From assembly GCA_013388755.1 (NCBI GenBank), contig JACAEQ010000039.1, forward strand, positions 1 through 53,226: DNA of 53,226 nucleotides, given 5' to 3'. The number at the start of each line of letters is the position of its first letter. Position 1 is the stretch's first letter. The stretch is from Chloroflexota bacterium (GTDB taxonomy: Bacteria; Chloroflexota; Chloroflexia; Chloroflexales; Roseiflexaceae). This document shows, one piece after another, positions 43,273-51,701 of the stretch. The notes below the pieces were generated by a model that searched no databases, was not told where the DNA came from, and saw only the letters and a list, made by a program, of their open reading frames with translations. The position numbers and the translations under genes are program-made.

Positions 43273-44475
43273 ATGGAGATCGCTCAACTTCTGATATTTG
43301 AGGGTCCAAACCGATATGATCGGCGGCCAGGCGTCCTGGCACGCATCCGCGCCGATCGCGATCGCAGCCGCGCGTTGCGTCATCGGCTGAAGGACGCAGC
43401 GCAGCGTATCGGCCTGGTCATCGGCAACCCCGACGTTGAACTGCACACAAGCGGCAGTACCACACTGCACGAGCTGTTCTTTGTGACACCGATGCCGGCG
43501 ATCGGCGCCAGCGCGGTACAGTATATCGTCGGGCTCCTGAATGCGCGCGACGCTGGCGATGACGAATGGGACTCCGATGGGCCACTGTGGGATCTGCAAA
43601 AGCGTCGCCGTGCCGAGTCGTTGCCACTCCGCGCACTGCAACTGATTGCCGAGGCATCGGCCCGCGATATCCCATCGTTCGTGCGGGCCGATGGCCGGCT
43701 GCAACTGGGGTATGGCGCGTGCGGCCAGGTGTTTGATCTGGCACCATTGCGCGAACGCGGGCCGGTACTCACTGAGGGCGATATCGGCATCGGCGCTCCA
43801 CCATTTGCGCGCCCTGCCGGCGAGCCTGTGCCACACTGGCACCATCTTGGCTCGCCACCAATCATCGCGGTGGCAGGTGGAGCATCCCATGGCCCGGCCG
43901 TGACGATGTTCACCAGGCGGTTGCTGACCCGCATGAGTGGCTGCGTCACCCTACAGGACGCCGCGTTCGATGATGTGCGCGCCGTTCTGGCGGATCCTGC
44001 CGCCAGGATGGCGGCATTTGCCCTGAACCCGCTTGAACTGCTGCATCGTGGTCTCCCCTTCGATCGCTGTACCGTGAGTGCGCTGGTCGATCTGCCCGAT
44101 ACGCTGGTCGCCTCGGCCGGCAGCCGTACGGAACTGGCGCGCGCACTGGGTGTCGTCGTGCTGGTCACCGCACCAGACGGCCGGATCATTCTGAACGCTG
44201 ATGATCCGGCCATTCTGGCGCTGGCCGAGTATGCGCCGTGCCCGGTGATGGTGATTGCACGCTCGGAAGACAACCCGGCATTGTTGCGGCACCGCACCGG
44301 CGGCGACTGCGTCGCATTCATTCGCGATCGCACCATTGTTGTCGCTCAGGGCGCGACCGAAACGACGATCGAGGCAGACACGGTGGATGACCCGCTGGCT
44401 GCGCTTGGCGCAGTTGCGTTGCACCGGGCGTTCACAACTGTCATGGACGCGCGCGAGCGAGAAACACACCCATGA
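43273..44475 (+). CDS. cyanophycin-synthetase-like protein lacking the ATP-grasp core
   Basis: A 400-residue protein. The N-terminal ~150 residues resemble the first domain of cyanophycin synthetase (IFEGPNRYDRRPG start, LQLGYG at 143-148). The end resembles a Mur-ligase C-terminal region (ILNADDP, 306-312). The ATP-grasp domain and the Mur P-loop that lie between them in CphA (~870 residues) are absent, so ligase activity is unlikely. It may bind an amino-acid polymer or act as a regulator. ATG 43273 follows GAGGG by about ten bases. The stop overlaps the ATG of the ABC-2 permease (ATGA), implying a joint function. Confidence 0.6.
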   Translation: MEIAQLLIFEGPNRYDRRPGVLARIRADRDRSRALRHRLKDAAQRIGLVIGNPDVELHTSGSTTLHELFFVTPMPAIGASAVQYIVGLLNARDAGDDEWDSDGPLWDLQKRRRAESLPLRALQLIAEASARDIPSFVRADGRLQLGYGACGQVFDLAPLRERGPVLTEGDIGIGAPPFARPAGEPVPHWHHLGSPPIIAVAGGASHGPAVTMFTRRLLTRMSGCVTLQDAAFDDVRAVLADPAARMAAFALNPLELLHRGLPFDRCTVSALVDLPDTLVASAGSRTELARALGVVVLVTAPDGRIILNADDPAILALAEYAPCPVMVIARSEDNPALLRHRTGGDCVAFIRDRTIVVAQGATETTIEADTVDDPLAALGAVALHRAFTTVMDARERETHP

Positions 44476-45599
44476 ACCGCATTGTACCGATTATCCGGAA
44501 AGAATTCATTCACATTCTGCGTGACCGGCGCGCGCTGATGATCGCCTTCATCACACCGGTCGTCCAGATGATTATTCTGGGTTATGCCGCGACCACCGAT
44601 GTGCGCAATGTGCCGCTCACCGTGTTCGACCAGGATCGCACCCGCCAGAGCCGCGCACTGGTTGATGCCTTTGTCCGCTCCGGCCAGTTTCGCCTATACC
44701 GTTATGTCAACTCTGAACAGGAACTGGCAGCCCAGGTTGATGGCGGGCGATCGCGTGCCGGCTTGATCATCCCACCCGCCTATGCGCGCGACCTGGTAGC
44801 CGGGCGGGATGCCGAGGTCATTTTCGTGCTCGACGGTTCCGACCCATCGGTTGCATCGAATGCGCTCTCGTCAGCGCGACTCATTGGCGCAGCCCTGGCG
44901 ACACGCGTGCGGCAAGAGGCGCTGGCGCGGCGGGGCGCAGGCATGCTGGCGCCAGGGGCGCCGCAGGTGCGCGAGCGCGTCTGGTATAACCCCGATATGG
45001 CCAGCGCCGTGTTCATGGTGCCAGGATTGATCGGGCTGGTCCTGCAGTTTCAAGCAACGCTCCTGACCTCCTCGGCGATTGTCCGTGAACGTGAGCGGGG
45101 AACCATCGAGCAATTGATCGTCACGCCTATCCGGCCATATGAACTGATGCTGGGCAAGATCCTGCCCTATGCCGCCGTCGAATTGCTGGTGGTCGGCGAG
45201 GTGTTGCTCGTGGGAACGCTCTGGTTCGGCGTGCCAATCCGCGGCAGCCTGCTGCTCCTCATCGCGATCGCCTGCCTGTTCCTTGTCTCCACACTCGCAC
45301 TCGGTCTCCTGATCTCCACCATTGCGCGCACGCAGTTCGAAGCGTTTCAGCTATCGTTTCTCACGCTCCTGCCGTCGGTCTTCATTTCGGGTTTCATCTA
45401 TCCGATCGACGCCATGCCCTGGCTGCTGCAACTGATCAGCGGCGTGATCCCGCTGACGTATTTCCTGGTGGTGGTGCGTGGCATCATCATCAAAGGCGTG
45501 GGCATGGAGGCATTGCTACCGCAGATCGTGGCGCTGGCGCTCTTCGGCACGACGCTGCTGGCGGTGGCTTCAACGCGCTTCAGAAAGCGTCTCGATTAA
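44472..45599 (+). CDS. ABC-2 type transporter permease
   Basis: A 375-residue export permease. It has a first helix near residues 20-42 (ALMIAFITPVVQMIILGYAA), a large extracytoplasmic domain (~45-170) and five helices in the C-terminal half, as in YhhJ-type permeases. No ATPase is adjacent; the nearest is at 50401-51318. It is translationally coupled to the cyanophycin-synthetase-like protein. Its TAA stop is made of the TTA target and the first base of MITE copy C. Confidence 0.85.
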   Translation: MNRIVPIIRKEFIHILRDRRALMIAFITPVVQMIILGYAATTDVRNVPLTVFDQDRTRQSRALVDAFVRSGQFRLYRYVNSEQELAAQVDGGRSRAGLIIPPAYARDLVAGRDAEVIFVLDGSDPSVASNALSSARLIGAALATRVRQEALARRGAGMLAPGAPQVRERVWYNPDMASAVFMVPGLIGLVLQFQATLLTSSAIVRERERGTIEQLIVTPIRPYELMLGKILPYAAVELLVVGEVLLVGTLWFGVPIRGSLLLLIAIACLFLVSTLALGLLISTIARTQFEAFQLSFLTLLPSVFISGFIYPIDAMPWLLQLISGVIPLTYFLVVVRGIIIKGVGMEALLPQIVALALFGTTLLAVASTRFRKRLD

Positions 45600-45772
45600 T
45601 GCCTATCCGAATAACGCTATGCCCTGTGTCATTGCGCGGAGCGTCAGCGACCGCCTGCAGCGAGTGAAGCGTGGCGGAAGCAATCTCCCGACGCGCCGGG
45701 AGATTGCTTCGCTTCGCGCGCAATGCCATCCAGCTCAAGGTGTGGTCCCCATGCGTTGATCGGGGCAGGCTT
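45599..45772. mobile_element. MITE-like element, copy C
   Basis: The left end is ATGCCTATCCGAATAACG. The right end, read in reverse, is AGCCTGCCCCGATCAACG, so it is partly degraded. The flanks are TTA and TCA. An internal perfect inverted repeat, AGCAATCTCC...GGAGATTGCT with a CGACGCGCC loop, gives a strong hairpin that could terminate transcription of the permease gene. Confidence 0.65.
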
Positions 45773-45796
45773 CACAACGCGATCACCCCTGACAGG

Positions 45797-47161
45797 TCAA
45801 TCCAGGTTCAACACCCATGACAGCTGTTTTGGAAAGAGCGTGTTCAGCAGCATTGCCGGTTCATCCTCGGCCCACACGTCATCGTGCCAGGCGCGCAGTT
45901 CATCAAGGCTGCGACGGCCAAACAGCAACTGGAGAAAGACCAGCGGCGGGCAACCTGCGCTGGTTTCATCACTGTACAATGGCGGTCGCCACGGTTCAAC
46001 AGCGGTTATGCGCCCCTGCTCAAAGACCATACGCATCCCGCTGCGGTAAAAGTCAAGTTTGAGTTCGCCGGTATAGCCGGCCACGAACGAACCCGCCAGG
46101 CGCCGTTCAAGCACCGGGCGAATGTGGCGAATGAACGCCGGGACGTCAGGCACGCGTACGTACCAGCCATACGGCATCTCGCTACGAGCGGTAAGCGTGC
46201 GCCCGAGCGCATCGTAGACCGGATGGGACGCGCCGAGGCCGAACACCAGGCGACGCAATTCGCCCGGCTTGCTGCGACCCAGCGGTACCGACGGCGCAAC
46301 GACACGCAGCGCGCGCAGTACAGGCGGCAGTACCGCCGGCAACGGCACACCCGGCTCAACCATCAGGCCGACGATGCGTACATGCTCAGCCTGCCAGCGC
46401 ACACGCGCCGTCAGCACATACCCGACAGTCTGCCCATCGGCCCGGTCAATCATCCGGGTGTTCCATCCCTCGCCAGCCTCGACCGTCTGGCCAGTGATCG
46501 TCCAGCGCCAGTGATCGGCATCGAACGGCGCAGATACCAGCACCGGCAGGCCGGCATGGGGCCGGGACCGCTCGCGCTCATACAGCATGCGGATCTGCGG
46601 CAGATCATCGAGCGTGGCATCGCGCAGGACGAATGGTTCTGGCTCGCCCTCCTTTGCCTCAGGGATCATATTGAGCATTACTGCGCGATATCCCCCCAGG
46701 TCGAGCGCATATTCATAACCAAACTGGCGGTAGAAGTATTCAATACCGGTCACACATTGCGCCAGTTCGCCACGCGCTGCACTGCGCGTGTGCATCAGAT
46801 CGAATGTTGCGCGCACCAGCCCGCGGTTACGATAGTCCTCGTGGGTCGCCACCGGTTCCGCGCGACTCAGGGTGAACGGAATGCCGGCATACTCCCAGCG
46901 CTGACGCATCACCGATGAAGCTGCGACGACGATACCATGACGCGTATCTTCAACGAGCGCGATGTCATTCGCGCCGAGCAACGGGTGAGCCCCTCTCATC
47001 TGCTGGCGAATATAGGCCCCGATCATCTGGTTGGGGGCTTCGTCCGCCGCGCGGCGGAACACGTGTGCAAACAGGTCAACGATGCGTTCCTGATCGGCGG
47101 CTGTTGACCAGCGCAGCACCAGGCCATCGCCAAGGTCCCTGGGTAATGTTTCACCAGGCAT
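45797..47161 (-). CDS. Eis-like GNAT acetyltransferase
   Basis: A 454-residue protein with Eis-type organisation: two GNAT-like domains and a C-terminal sterol-carrier-like domain. The acetyl-CoA site of the first domain is in VATHEDYRNRGLVRATFDLM, with RNRGLV in the Q/RxxGxG/A position. Eis homologues acetylate lysines or aminoglycosides, but most environmental ones are uncharacterised. AAGGAG lies about 11 bases before the ATG. The leader contains one copy of a 25-base duplicated block. A long open frame on the opposite strand is an artefact. Confidence 0.83.
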   Translation of the reverse strand: MPGETLPRDLGDGLVLRWSTAADQERIVDLFAHVFRRAADEAPNQMIGAYIRQQMRGAHPLLGANDIALVEDTRHGIVVAASSVMRQRWEYAGIPFTLSRAEPVATHEDYRNRGLVRATFDLMHTRSAARGELAQCVTGIEYFYRQFGYEYALDLGGYRAVMLNMIPEAKEGEPEPFVLRDATLDDLPQIRMLYERERSRPHAGLPVLVSAPFDADHWRWTITGQTVEAGEGWNTRMIDRADGQTVGYVLTARVRWQAEHVRIVGLMVEPGVPLPAVLPPVLRALRVVAPSVPLGRSKPGELRRLVFGLGASHPVYDALGRTLTARSEMPYGWYVRVPDVPAFIRHIRPVLERRLAGSFVAGYTGELKLDFYRSGMRMVFEQGRITAVEPWRPPLYSDETSAGCPPLVFLQLLFGRRSLDELRAWHDDVWAEDEPAMLLNTLFPKQLSWVLNLD

Positions 47162-47176
47162 ACGATCTGTGTCTCC

Positions 47177-47384
47177 TTATTGATACGAGTAACGTGGTCA
47201 CGCACGCAATCGGCCAGCCGGGCGCATGCCAGGGCCCGCCCGCCGGCGGGACGGCGTTCGTTTCCCCGTTGCGACCGCCTTCCCGCCGCCGGATGATTGA
47301 CTCTGGCAGGCGGCACGCTCGCCAGGCCACCCTGCTGGTATGCCACCGCGTACGTCGTGTTATTGATATGAGTAACGCGGTCAC
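47177..47384. repeat. 25-base direct duplication around a GC-rich spacer
   Basis: Bases 47177-47201 and 47360-47384 are the same sequence with two mismatches (core TTATTGATAyGAGTAACG). Read on the minus strand each is GTGACCrCGTTACTC followed by rTATCAATAA. The copy nearer the Eis-like gene runs into its AAGGAG. The 158-base spacer holds GC-rich palindromes (CCCGCCGGCGGG) and no gene. Confidence 0.65.
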
Positions 47385-47417
47385 CAGCGCTTGCGACGCG
47401 TCACCTGGCCTCGTTGC

Positions 47418-47577
47418 AATACCTTTGCGAATAACCGAATCGTTGGATGTCATTGCGAGCGAAGCGCAGCAATCTCCGTATCAAACGCCGAGATTGCTTC
47501 AGCCACGCGTCGCTCGCTGCAGGCGGTCGCTCGCGCTCCGCACAATGGCAGGAGACGTGGCGTTTTTCGGACAGGCT
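47418..47577. mobile_element. MITE-like element, copy D
   Basis: Left end ATACCTTTGCGAATAACCG, right end AGCCTGTCCGAAAAACG when read in reverse. The interior contains TGTCATTGCGAGCGAAGCG and GCAATCTCC/GAGATTGC, the same core as copies A and C. The flanks show no clear duplication, so it may be older. It ends nine bases from the stop of the convergent permease gene. With the direct duplication it accounts for the 425-base gap between genes. Confidence 0.6.
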
Positions 47578-47586
47578 CCTGGTTGA

Positions 47587-48447
47587 TCAACCGTTGCGCT
47601 TCAGTTTGCCGGTGGCTTTTGCATAGCGTTCGGCGCGCATGAATGCGAGCAAACCGGTCGGGATGGTCAGCAGGCCGGTGATGAGCAGCGGCAACACATG
47701 GCCTGACCACAGTGCGCCGATGCCGGTTCCCTCGAGCAGCGCTGCGCGAACACCCTGCAACATATACGTCGCTGGCGAGATATGCGCCAGGGGTTGTAGC
47801 CAGTCCGGCAGCACGCTGATCGGATAGTAGACGCCGCTGATGAGCAACACCAGCGCCTTGATGATATTCGTCATCTGCAGACCTTTCTCCGGCGACAGCA
47901 GCGGCAGAATGGCAGCATACATCCCGAGGCCGATAAAGCTCAGACTGCCAGCCGTCAGCACCACCAGCATCGCGCCGAAGTCAGCCCGGCTCAGGTCAAC
48001 GCGAAAGAATGCCGACACGATTGCCAGAATGATCGCCGTATGGAAGATTGCGTACAGCACAGCGAATGCCGCCTGGCCGAGTAGATGCGTCAGGCGCGAG
48101 ATAGGCGCCATGAAGGTATACTCAATCGTTCCTTCCCAGCGCTCCCACTGGATCGATTCGCTGATCAGGTCGAACACGACCGACAGGTAGTGCCAGACGA
48201 GCGTTCCCACCATGAGGTAGAGGATGAATGTATTGATCTGCTCAGGCGGTATGGCCACACCCGTAATCTCGCCCGATGCGCGTCCAATGAACGTGATCGA
48301 GAGTGCATTGACGATCGAATACGCCAGCCAGACCAGCTCCCAGGCCCAGTAACGTTTGAACAGGTGCACATTACGCTCGATGAAGGCGTAGGCACCGCGC
48401 AGTTCGCGCCCGAACGCGCCACCGCGACGTGTTGATAGGGTGGTCAT
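47587..48447 (-). CDS. ABC-2 type transporter permease (DrrB/NodJ-like)
   Basis: A 286-residue membrane protein with six helices, including WELVWLAYSIVNALSITFIG, FGAMLVVLTAGSLSFIGLG and IIKALVLLISGVYYPISVLP. The SGVYYPISVLP stretch is typical of ABC-2 permeases next to the last helices. Its probable ATPase is the one at 50401-51318 on the same strand, about 2 kb upstream. CGGAGAC precedes the ATG. Confidence 0.85.
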   Translation of the reverse strand: MTTLSTRRGGAFGRELRGAYAFIERNVHLFKRYWAWELVWLAYSIVNALSITFIGRASGEITGVAIPPEQINTFILYLMVGTLVWHYLSVVFDLISESIQWERWEGTIEYTFMAPISRLTHLLGQAAFAVLYAIFHTAIILAIVSAFFRVDLSRADFGAMLVVLTAGSLSFIGLGMYAAILPLLSPEKGLQMTNIIKALVLLISGVYYPISVLPDWLQPLAHISPATYMLQGVRAALLEGTGIGALWSGHVLPLLITGLLTIPTGLLAFMRAERYAKATGKLKRNG

Positions 48448-48483
48448 GTCTCCGGATTCTCCTGGACGAAGCGCGCTCCGCCC

Positions 48484-49107
48484 TTACGATGCCTGTGTAC
48501 GTGTACCGTCAGGTGTGATCTGTCCTATCATATGGATCAACCGTGATGGGCCAAAATCCTCGCGGGTGATGTCCATCAGAAGATCGTCGTACCGCTGCCC
48601 GTTGAACAGATGTGCCCCGCGAAGCCGTCCTGCCGGTTTGAAGCCGGCCTTGAGGTACGCATGGTGAGCGCGTTCGTTCACCCCCCAGTGCCAGAGATAG
48701 ATCGAGTAGAGACTGAGAAACGTGAAGCCATAGTCACACAGCAGGCGCACCGCTTCGGTACCATACCCTTTGCCCCAGGCCGTCTTATCACCGATGGAGA
48801 TGCCGAGTTCGGCGCGCTGGCGGCGATAGTGGATGTTCATCAGGCTCACGGTGCCGATCAGGCGCTGGCCGTCGCGCACAATGATCGCGAACGTCTTCGT
48901 ATCACGGTCGCGAACGACCCGCTCGTACCATTCCTCCTCCTGTTCAAGCGTGAATGACATGCCGGGTTGCCCCAGGTACGTGTTCAGCTCCAGATCGCTG
49001 AACCAGGCGGCAAACAGCGGCAGGTCATCGCGTCGGACGTGGCTGAGGAAGATCCGGTCGCCCGGAACGACTTCGGGTCGCGCATCGCTGGTTGCAGGCA
49101 GATTCAT
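48484..49107 (-). CDS. RimJ/RimL-type GNAT N-acetyltransferase
   Basis: A 207-residue acetyltransferase of the Acetyltransf_3 type. It has LIGTVSLMNIHYRRQRAELG followed by the acetyl-CoA loop GDKTAWGKGYGTEAVRLL (GKGYGT) and the closing NERAHHAYLKAGFKPAGRLR. Relatives acetylate protein N-termini, polyamines or antibiotics. I chose ATG 49107 with GTGAG upstream over the GTG at 49119. It ends 37 bases before the permease gene, so the two are likely cotranscribed. Confidence 0.88.
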   Translation of the reverse strand: MNLPATSDARPEVVPGDRIFLSHVRRDDLPLFAAWFSDLELNTYLGQPGMSFTLEQEEEWYERVVRDRDTKTFAIIVRDGQRLIGTVSLMNIHYRRQRAELGISIGDKTAWGKGYGTEAVRLLCDYGFTFLSLYSIYLWHWGVNERAHHAYLKAGFKPAGRLRGAHLFNGQRYDDLLMDITREDFGPSRLIHMIGQITPDGTRTQAS

Positions 49108-49183
49108 GGCACATCTCACGTCTATTCATGGCATGGACCGGCGAGAAACGATCGCCTACCGGACATTCGCGCACCCTGAGGGA

Positions 49184-49417
49184 TCAGGCGCGTTTGCCGC
49201 CGCGCCGCACTTCTTTGCGCCGTTCGCTGTATTTGCGGCGGATGGCCTCTGCCGCGCCACGGACGTTACCGCGCGCGTTACGCGCCTCAGCGCTGCCGAA
49301 CTGGGCAACGCGGCGCTCATGGTGGGCGCGCACACCAATCTGCTCCTCCCAGTCGTCCCCCTCTTCCAGCGTCTCTATGTCATCAAGATCGCGAAGGTAG
49401 ATCTGTACGCGTGGCAT
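49184..49417 (-). CDS. small charged protein downstream of rsgA
   Basis: 77 residues. It starts MPRVQIYLRDLDDIETLEEG (acidic) and ends with a very basic tail (RRKYSERRKEVRRGGKRA). No family recognised; a ribosome- or nucleic-acid-binding role would suit the tail and the rsgA neighbour, by inference only. The ATG lies 20 bases after the rsgA stop with AGAGGA upstream. The open frame extends back to 49669 inside rsgA, but that part is not coding. Confidence 0.6.
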   Translation of the reverse strand: MPRVQIYLRDLDDIETLEEGDDWEEQIGVRAHHERRVAQFGSAEARNARGNVRGAAEAIRRKYSERRKEVRRGGKRA

Positions 49418-49436
49418 TGGTTCGTTCCTCTTGCCG

Positions 49437-50411
49437 CTATTCCCCTTCATACAGACGTACATAGCTATCGTAGCGCTCGGGTGCAATATCGCCGCGCGCC
49501 AGCGCCATACGCACTGCGCAATCCGGTTCATGGATGTGGCTGCACCCGGCGAAATAGCACTGACCGAGAAATGGGCGAAACTCGCGGAAACACTGGCCGA
49601 GTTCCTCTTTCGGGAAGCGCCAGAGCCCCAGTTCACGAATGCCGGGCGTATCGGCAAGGTAACCGCCACCGGGCAGGTTCAGCGCAATCAGCTCGGCGAC
49701 CCGCGTGGTATGCCGGCCCTTGTTCACCGCCGCGCTGATCTCGCCGACTGCCAGCCCCAGGCCGGGTTGTACCATGTTAAACAGGCTGCTCTTGCCGACG
49801 CCGGAACGCCCTGTGACGACGCTCATACGACCGGCGAGTCGCTGCCGGAGTGCCTCGATACCCAGGCCAGTGGTTGCACTGGTGTAGAGCACTGGATAGT
49901 TGAGGCGCTCATAGATTGCAAACAACTCGCGCGCCCGTGCTTCCCCCACCAGATCCACCTTATTAGCGACAATCACCGGATCAAGCTCGCTCGATTCGGT
50001 CAGCACCAGGTAGCGGTCGAGCATACGTGGCGAGAAATCCGGGCTGGCGCAGGCAAACACCAGCAACACCTGCTCAACGTTCGCCACCAGCACATCCTCT
50101 TTCCAGACGCCCCTGGTGAACGGTGCGCGACGCGCCAGTTTCGTCCGGCGCGGCAACACCGCCTCGATCGCGCCATGACCCGGCGACGTCGGCAGCACTT
50201 CGACAACGTCGCCGATCACTGCAATATCGCTCGACTGACGATCCTTTTTGAGCCGGCCACGCAACGTGCACTCCAGGATCTCCTGTTCCGTCTCAATCCA
50301 GAAGAAGCCGCTCTGGGCACGTAGCACCGTGCCGCGCAGACGACCGCGCGCAGATCCTTCGCCGCTGGCGTGTTGCGGCACAACGACTGCACCCTGACGC
50401 CTACTCCCCAT
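49437..50411 (-). CDS. rsgA: ribosome small-subunit-dependent GTPase A
   Basis: A 324-residue, circularly permuted GTPase that helps mature the 30S subunit. An OB-fold N-terminus is followed by G4 NKVD (150-153), G5 TSAT, G1 GRSGVGKSS (201-209) and G3 DTPG (254-257), the permuted order that defines the family. The zinc site is C285, C290, H292, C298. ATG 50411 lies inside the end of the ABC ATPase gene and uses GAGGTG there, so the genes overlap by 11 bases and are cotranscribed. Confidence 0.95.
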   Translation of the reverse strand: MGSRRQGAVVVPQHASGEGSARGRLRGTVLRAQSGFFWIETEQEILECTLRGRLKKDRQSSDIAVIGDVVEVLPTSPGHGAIEAVLPRRTKLARRAPFTRGVWKEDVLVANVEQVLLVFACASPDFSPRMLDRYLVLTESSELDPVIVANKVDLVGEARARELFAIYERLNYPVLYTSATTGLGIEALRQRLAGRMSVVTGRSGVGKSSLFNMVQPGLGLAVGEISAAVNKGRHTTRVAELIALNLPGGGYLADTPGIRELGLWRFPKEELGQCFREFRPFLGQCYFAGCSHIHEPDCAVRMALARGDIAPERYDSYVRLYEGE

Positions 50412-51318
50412 GCTGCACCTCAAAATCGTGCGACAGCTCAAAGTCATCATCAAGGCTCTTGCCAGTCAGGGCCATGAACACGTCCTCCATCGTCGTACTG
50501 CCATTCTTGCCATTCACGGCGCCAATGGCCGTTTTGAGACCGTGCGGTGTATCGAGTGCAACAATTCGGCCGCTGTCGATGACTGCAATCCGGTCACACA
50601 GCCGGTCAGCCTCATCCATATCGTGCGTCGTCAGAAACACAGTCGTATCGTGCTCTTCGCGCATCTGCAACACAAAGCGCTGAACATCGTGCTTCGAACG
50701 CGGATCGAGACCGGTGGTTGGTTCGTCGAGCAGGAGCAGCACCGGCGCGGTCAACAGACCGCGAGCGATGGCGACCTTCTGCTGCATCCCGCGCGACATC
50801 TGCTCCAGCGGCTCGTAGAGGCGCTTCTCGCGCAGGCCGAGTTGTTGCAGAATGGCCACTGCGCGCCGTCGGGCGTAGTCGCCTGGCAGATCGTAGAGGC
50901 GGGCGGCATACATCAGGTTCTCAATCGCCGAGAGTTTCTTGAAGAATGAAGCTTCGACGCTGACGCGGTTGATCATTCGCCGCACAGTCCGCTCATCACG
51001 CCGCACATCATGCCCGAACACGCGGATCTCACCGCCATCGAGGATGAGCAGCGTTGATATGAGCCGGATCAGCGTCGATTTGCCGGAACCGTTGGCCCCC
51101 AGGAGACCGAAGATTTCGCCGCGCCGTACGCTGAGAGAAATGTGATCAACCGCGACGGTGATCTCCGGCGGCTTCCGCGGGCCGCGTTTCCAGAACGGCT
51201 GTTTCTGCGCTTCTTCACGACCGAATCGCTTGAGCGCGCCTCTGATGTCGAGCGCCGTTTCGTCGGGTTCGAAGGTGTGTGGCGTAATCGGCAGCGGAAT
51301 AGTATCTGGCAGGGTCAC
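50401..51318 (-). CDS. ABC-2 exporter ATP-binding protein
   Basis: A 305-residue ATPase. It has Walker A GANGSGKST (74-82), a signature with SRGMQ in place of LSGGQ (EQMSRGMQQKVAIARGLL) as in many DrrA/NatA-type exporters, Walker B VLLLLDEPTTGLD and the H-loop TTHDMDEADR. The first ~50 residues are a charged extension (FGREEAQKQPFWKRGPRKP). It probably drives the ABC-2 permease at 47587-48447, or the one at 44472-45599. Confidence 0.92.
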   Translation of the reverse strand: MTLPDTIPLPITPHTFEPDETALDIRGALKRFGREEAQKQPFWKRGPRKPPEITVAVDHISLSVRRGEIFGLLGANGSGKSTLIRLISTLLILDGGEIRVFGHDVRRDERTVRRMINRVSVEASFFKKLSAIENLMYAARLYDLPGDYARRRAVAILQQLGLREKRLYEPLEQMSRGMQQKVAIARGLLTAPVLLLLDEPTTGLDPRSKHDVQRFVLQMREEHDTTVFLTTHDMDEADRLCDRIAVIDSGRIVALDTPHGLKTAIGAVNGKNGSTTMEDVFMALTGKSLDDDFELSHDFEVQHGE

Positions 51319-51330
51319 GAGAGTGCTCCA

Positions 51331-51531
51331 TTACTCATCACGCGACGTGACGCGCAGTTCCACATAGCGTGCGCCCAGCGTCGTAAACGCATAGTCGATC
51401 AACCGGTCAATCAGTGATCCCTGGCGGTCCACCATCGTGGGCGAAACTTCCACCGAGAAACTGGGCCTGTCACAGGTTGCCGGCAGCGCCGGCAGATGTA
51501 CGATTGTACCGTCACGTTCCTGAATCAACAC
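51331..51531 (-). CDS. small conserved-looking protein upstream of the ABC ATPase
   Basis: 66 residues, starting at a GTG (51531) with AAGGAG eight bases upstream, a good site that supports it as a real gene. It begins LIQERDGTIVHLPALP and ends AFTTLGARYVELRVTSRDE. No family recognised. It is first in the apparent operon: this gene, ABC ATPase (12 bases on), rsgA, small charged protein. Confidence 0.6.
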   Translation of the reverse strand: MLIQERDGTIVHLPALPATCDRPSFSVEVSPTMVDRQGSLIDRLIDYAFTTLGARYVELRVTSRDE

Positions 51532-51566
51532 CGTTGTGCTCCTTGGTCTGTCTGCTGCTGTGCTTG

Positions 51567-51575
51567 CTTATAGCA
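51567..51575 (-). promoter_or_regulatory. extended -10 promoter of the ABC ATPase-rsgA operon
   Basis: On the minus strand, TGCTATAAG is an extended -10 element about 40 bases before the GTG at 51531. No good -35 is seen. Confidence 0.45.
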
Positions 51576-51651
51576 CACAGGTTCGACATGTACCGTCACA
51601 TCCGTCTTTCATTCATCGGTGCTGCTGGTGGGAACCACGGCAAAGGCACAA

Positions 51652-51688
51652 AATGGCCGCGGGTTCCACGTGGACGCCCGCGGCCATT
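51652..51688. terminator. perfect 12-bp hairpin with nested CCACGTGG loop
   Basis: AATGGCCGCGGG (51652-51663) pairs perfectly with 51677-51688; the 13-base loop contains the palindrome CCACGTGG. On the minus strand it is followed by TTTGTG, so it could end the transcript of the 42-residue gene upstream of it. On the + strand there is no T tract. Confidence 0.6.
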
Positions 51689-51701
51689 CATACAAATCGA
51701 A

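Noticed and set aside
45884-46918. 344-codon + strand open frame opposite the Eis-like gene
   Set aside because: GC-rich DNA readily keeps the antisense frame open; the GNAT motifs are all on the minus strand.
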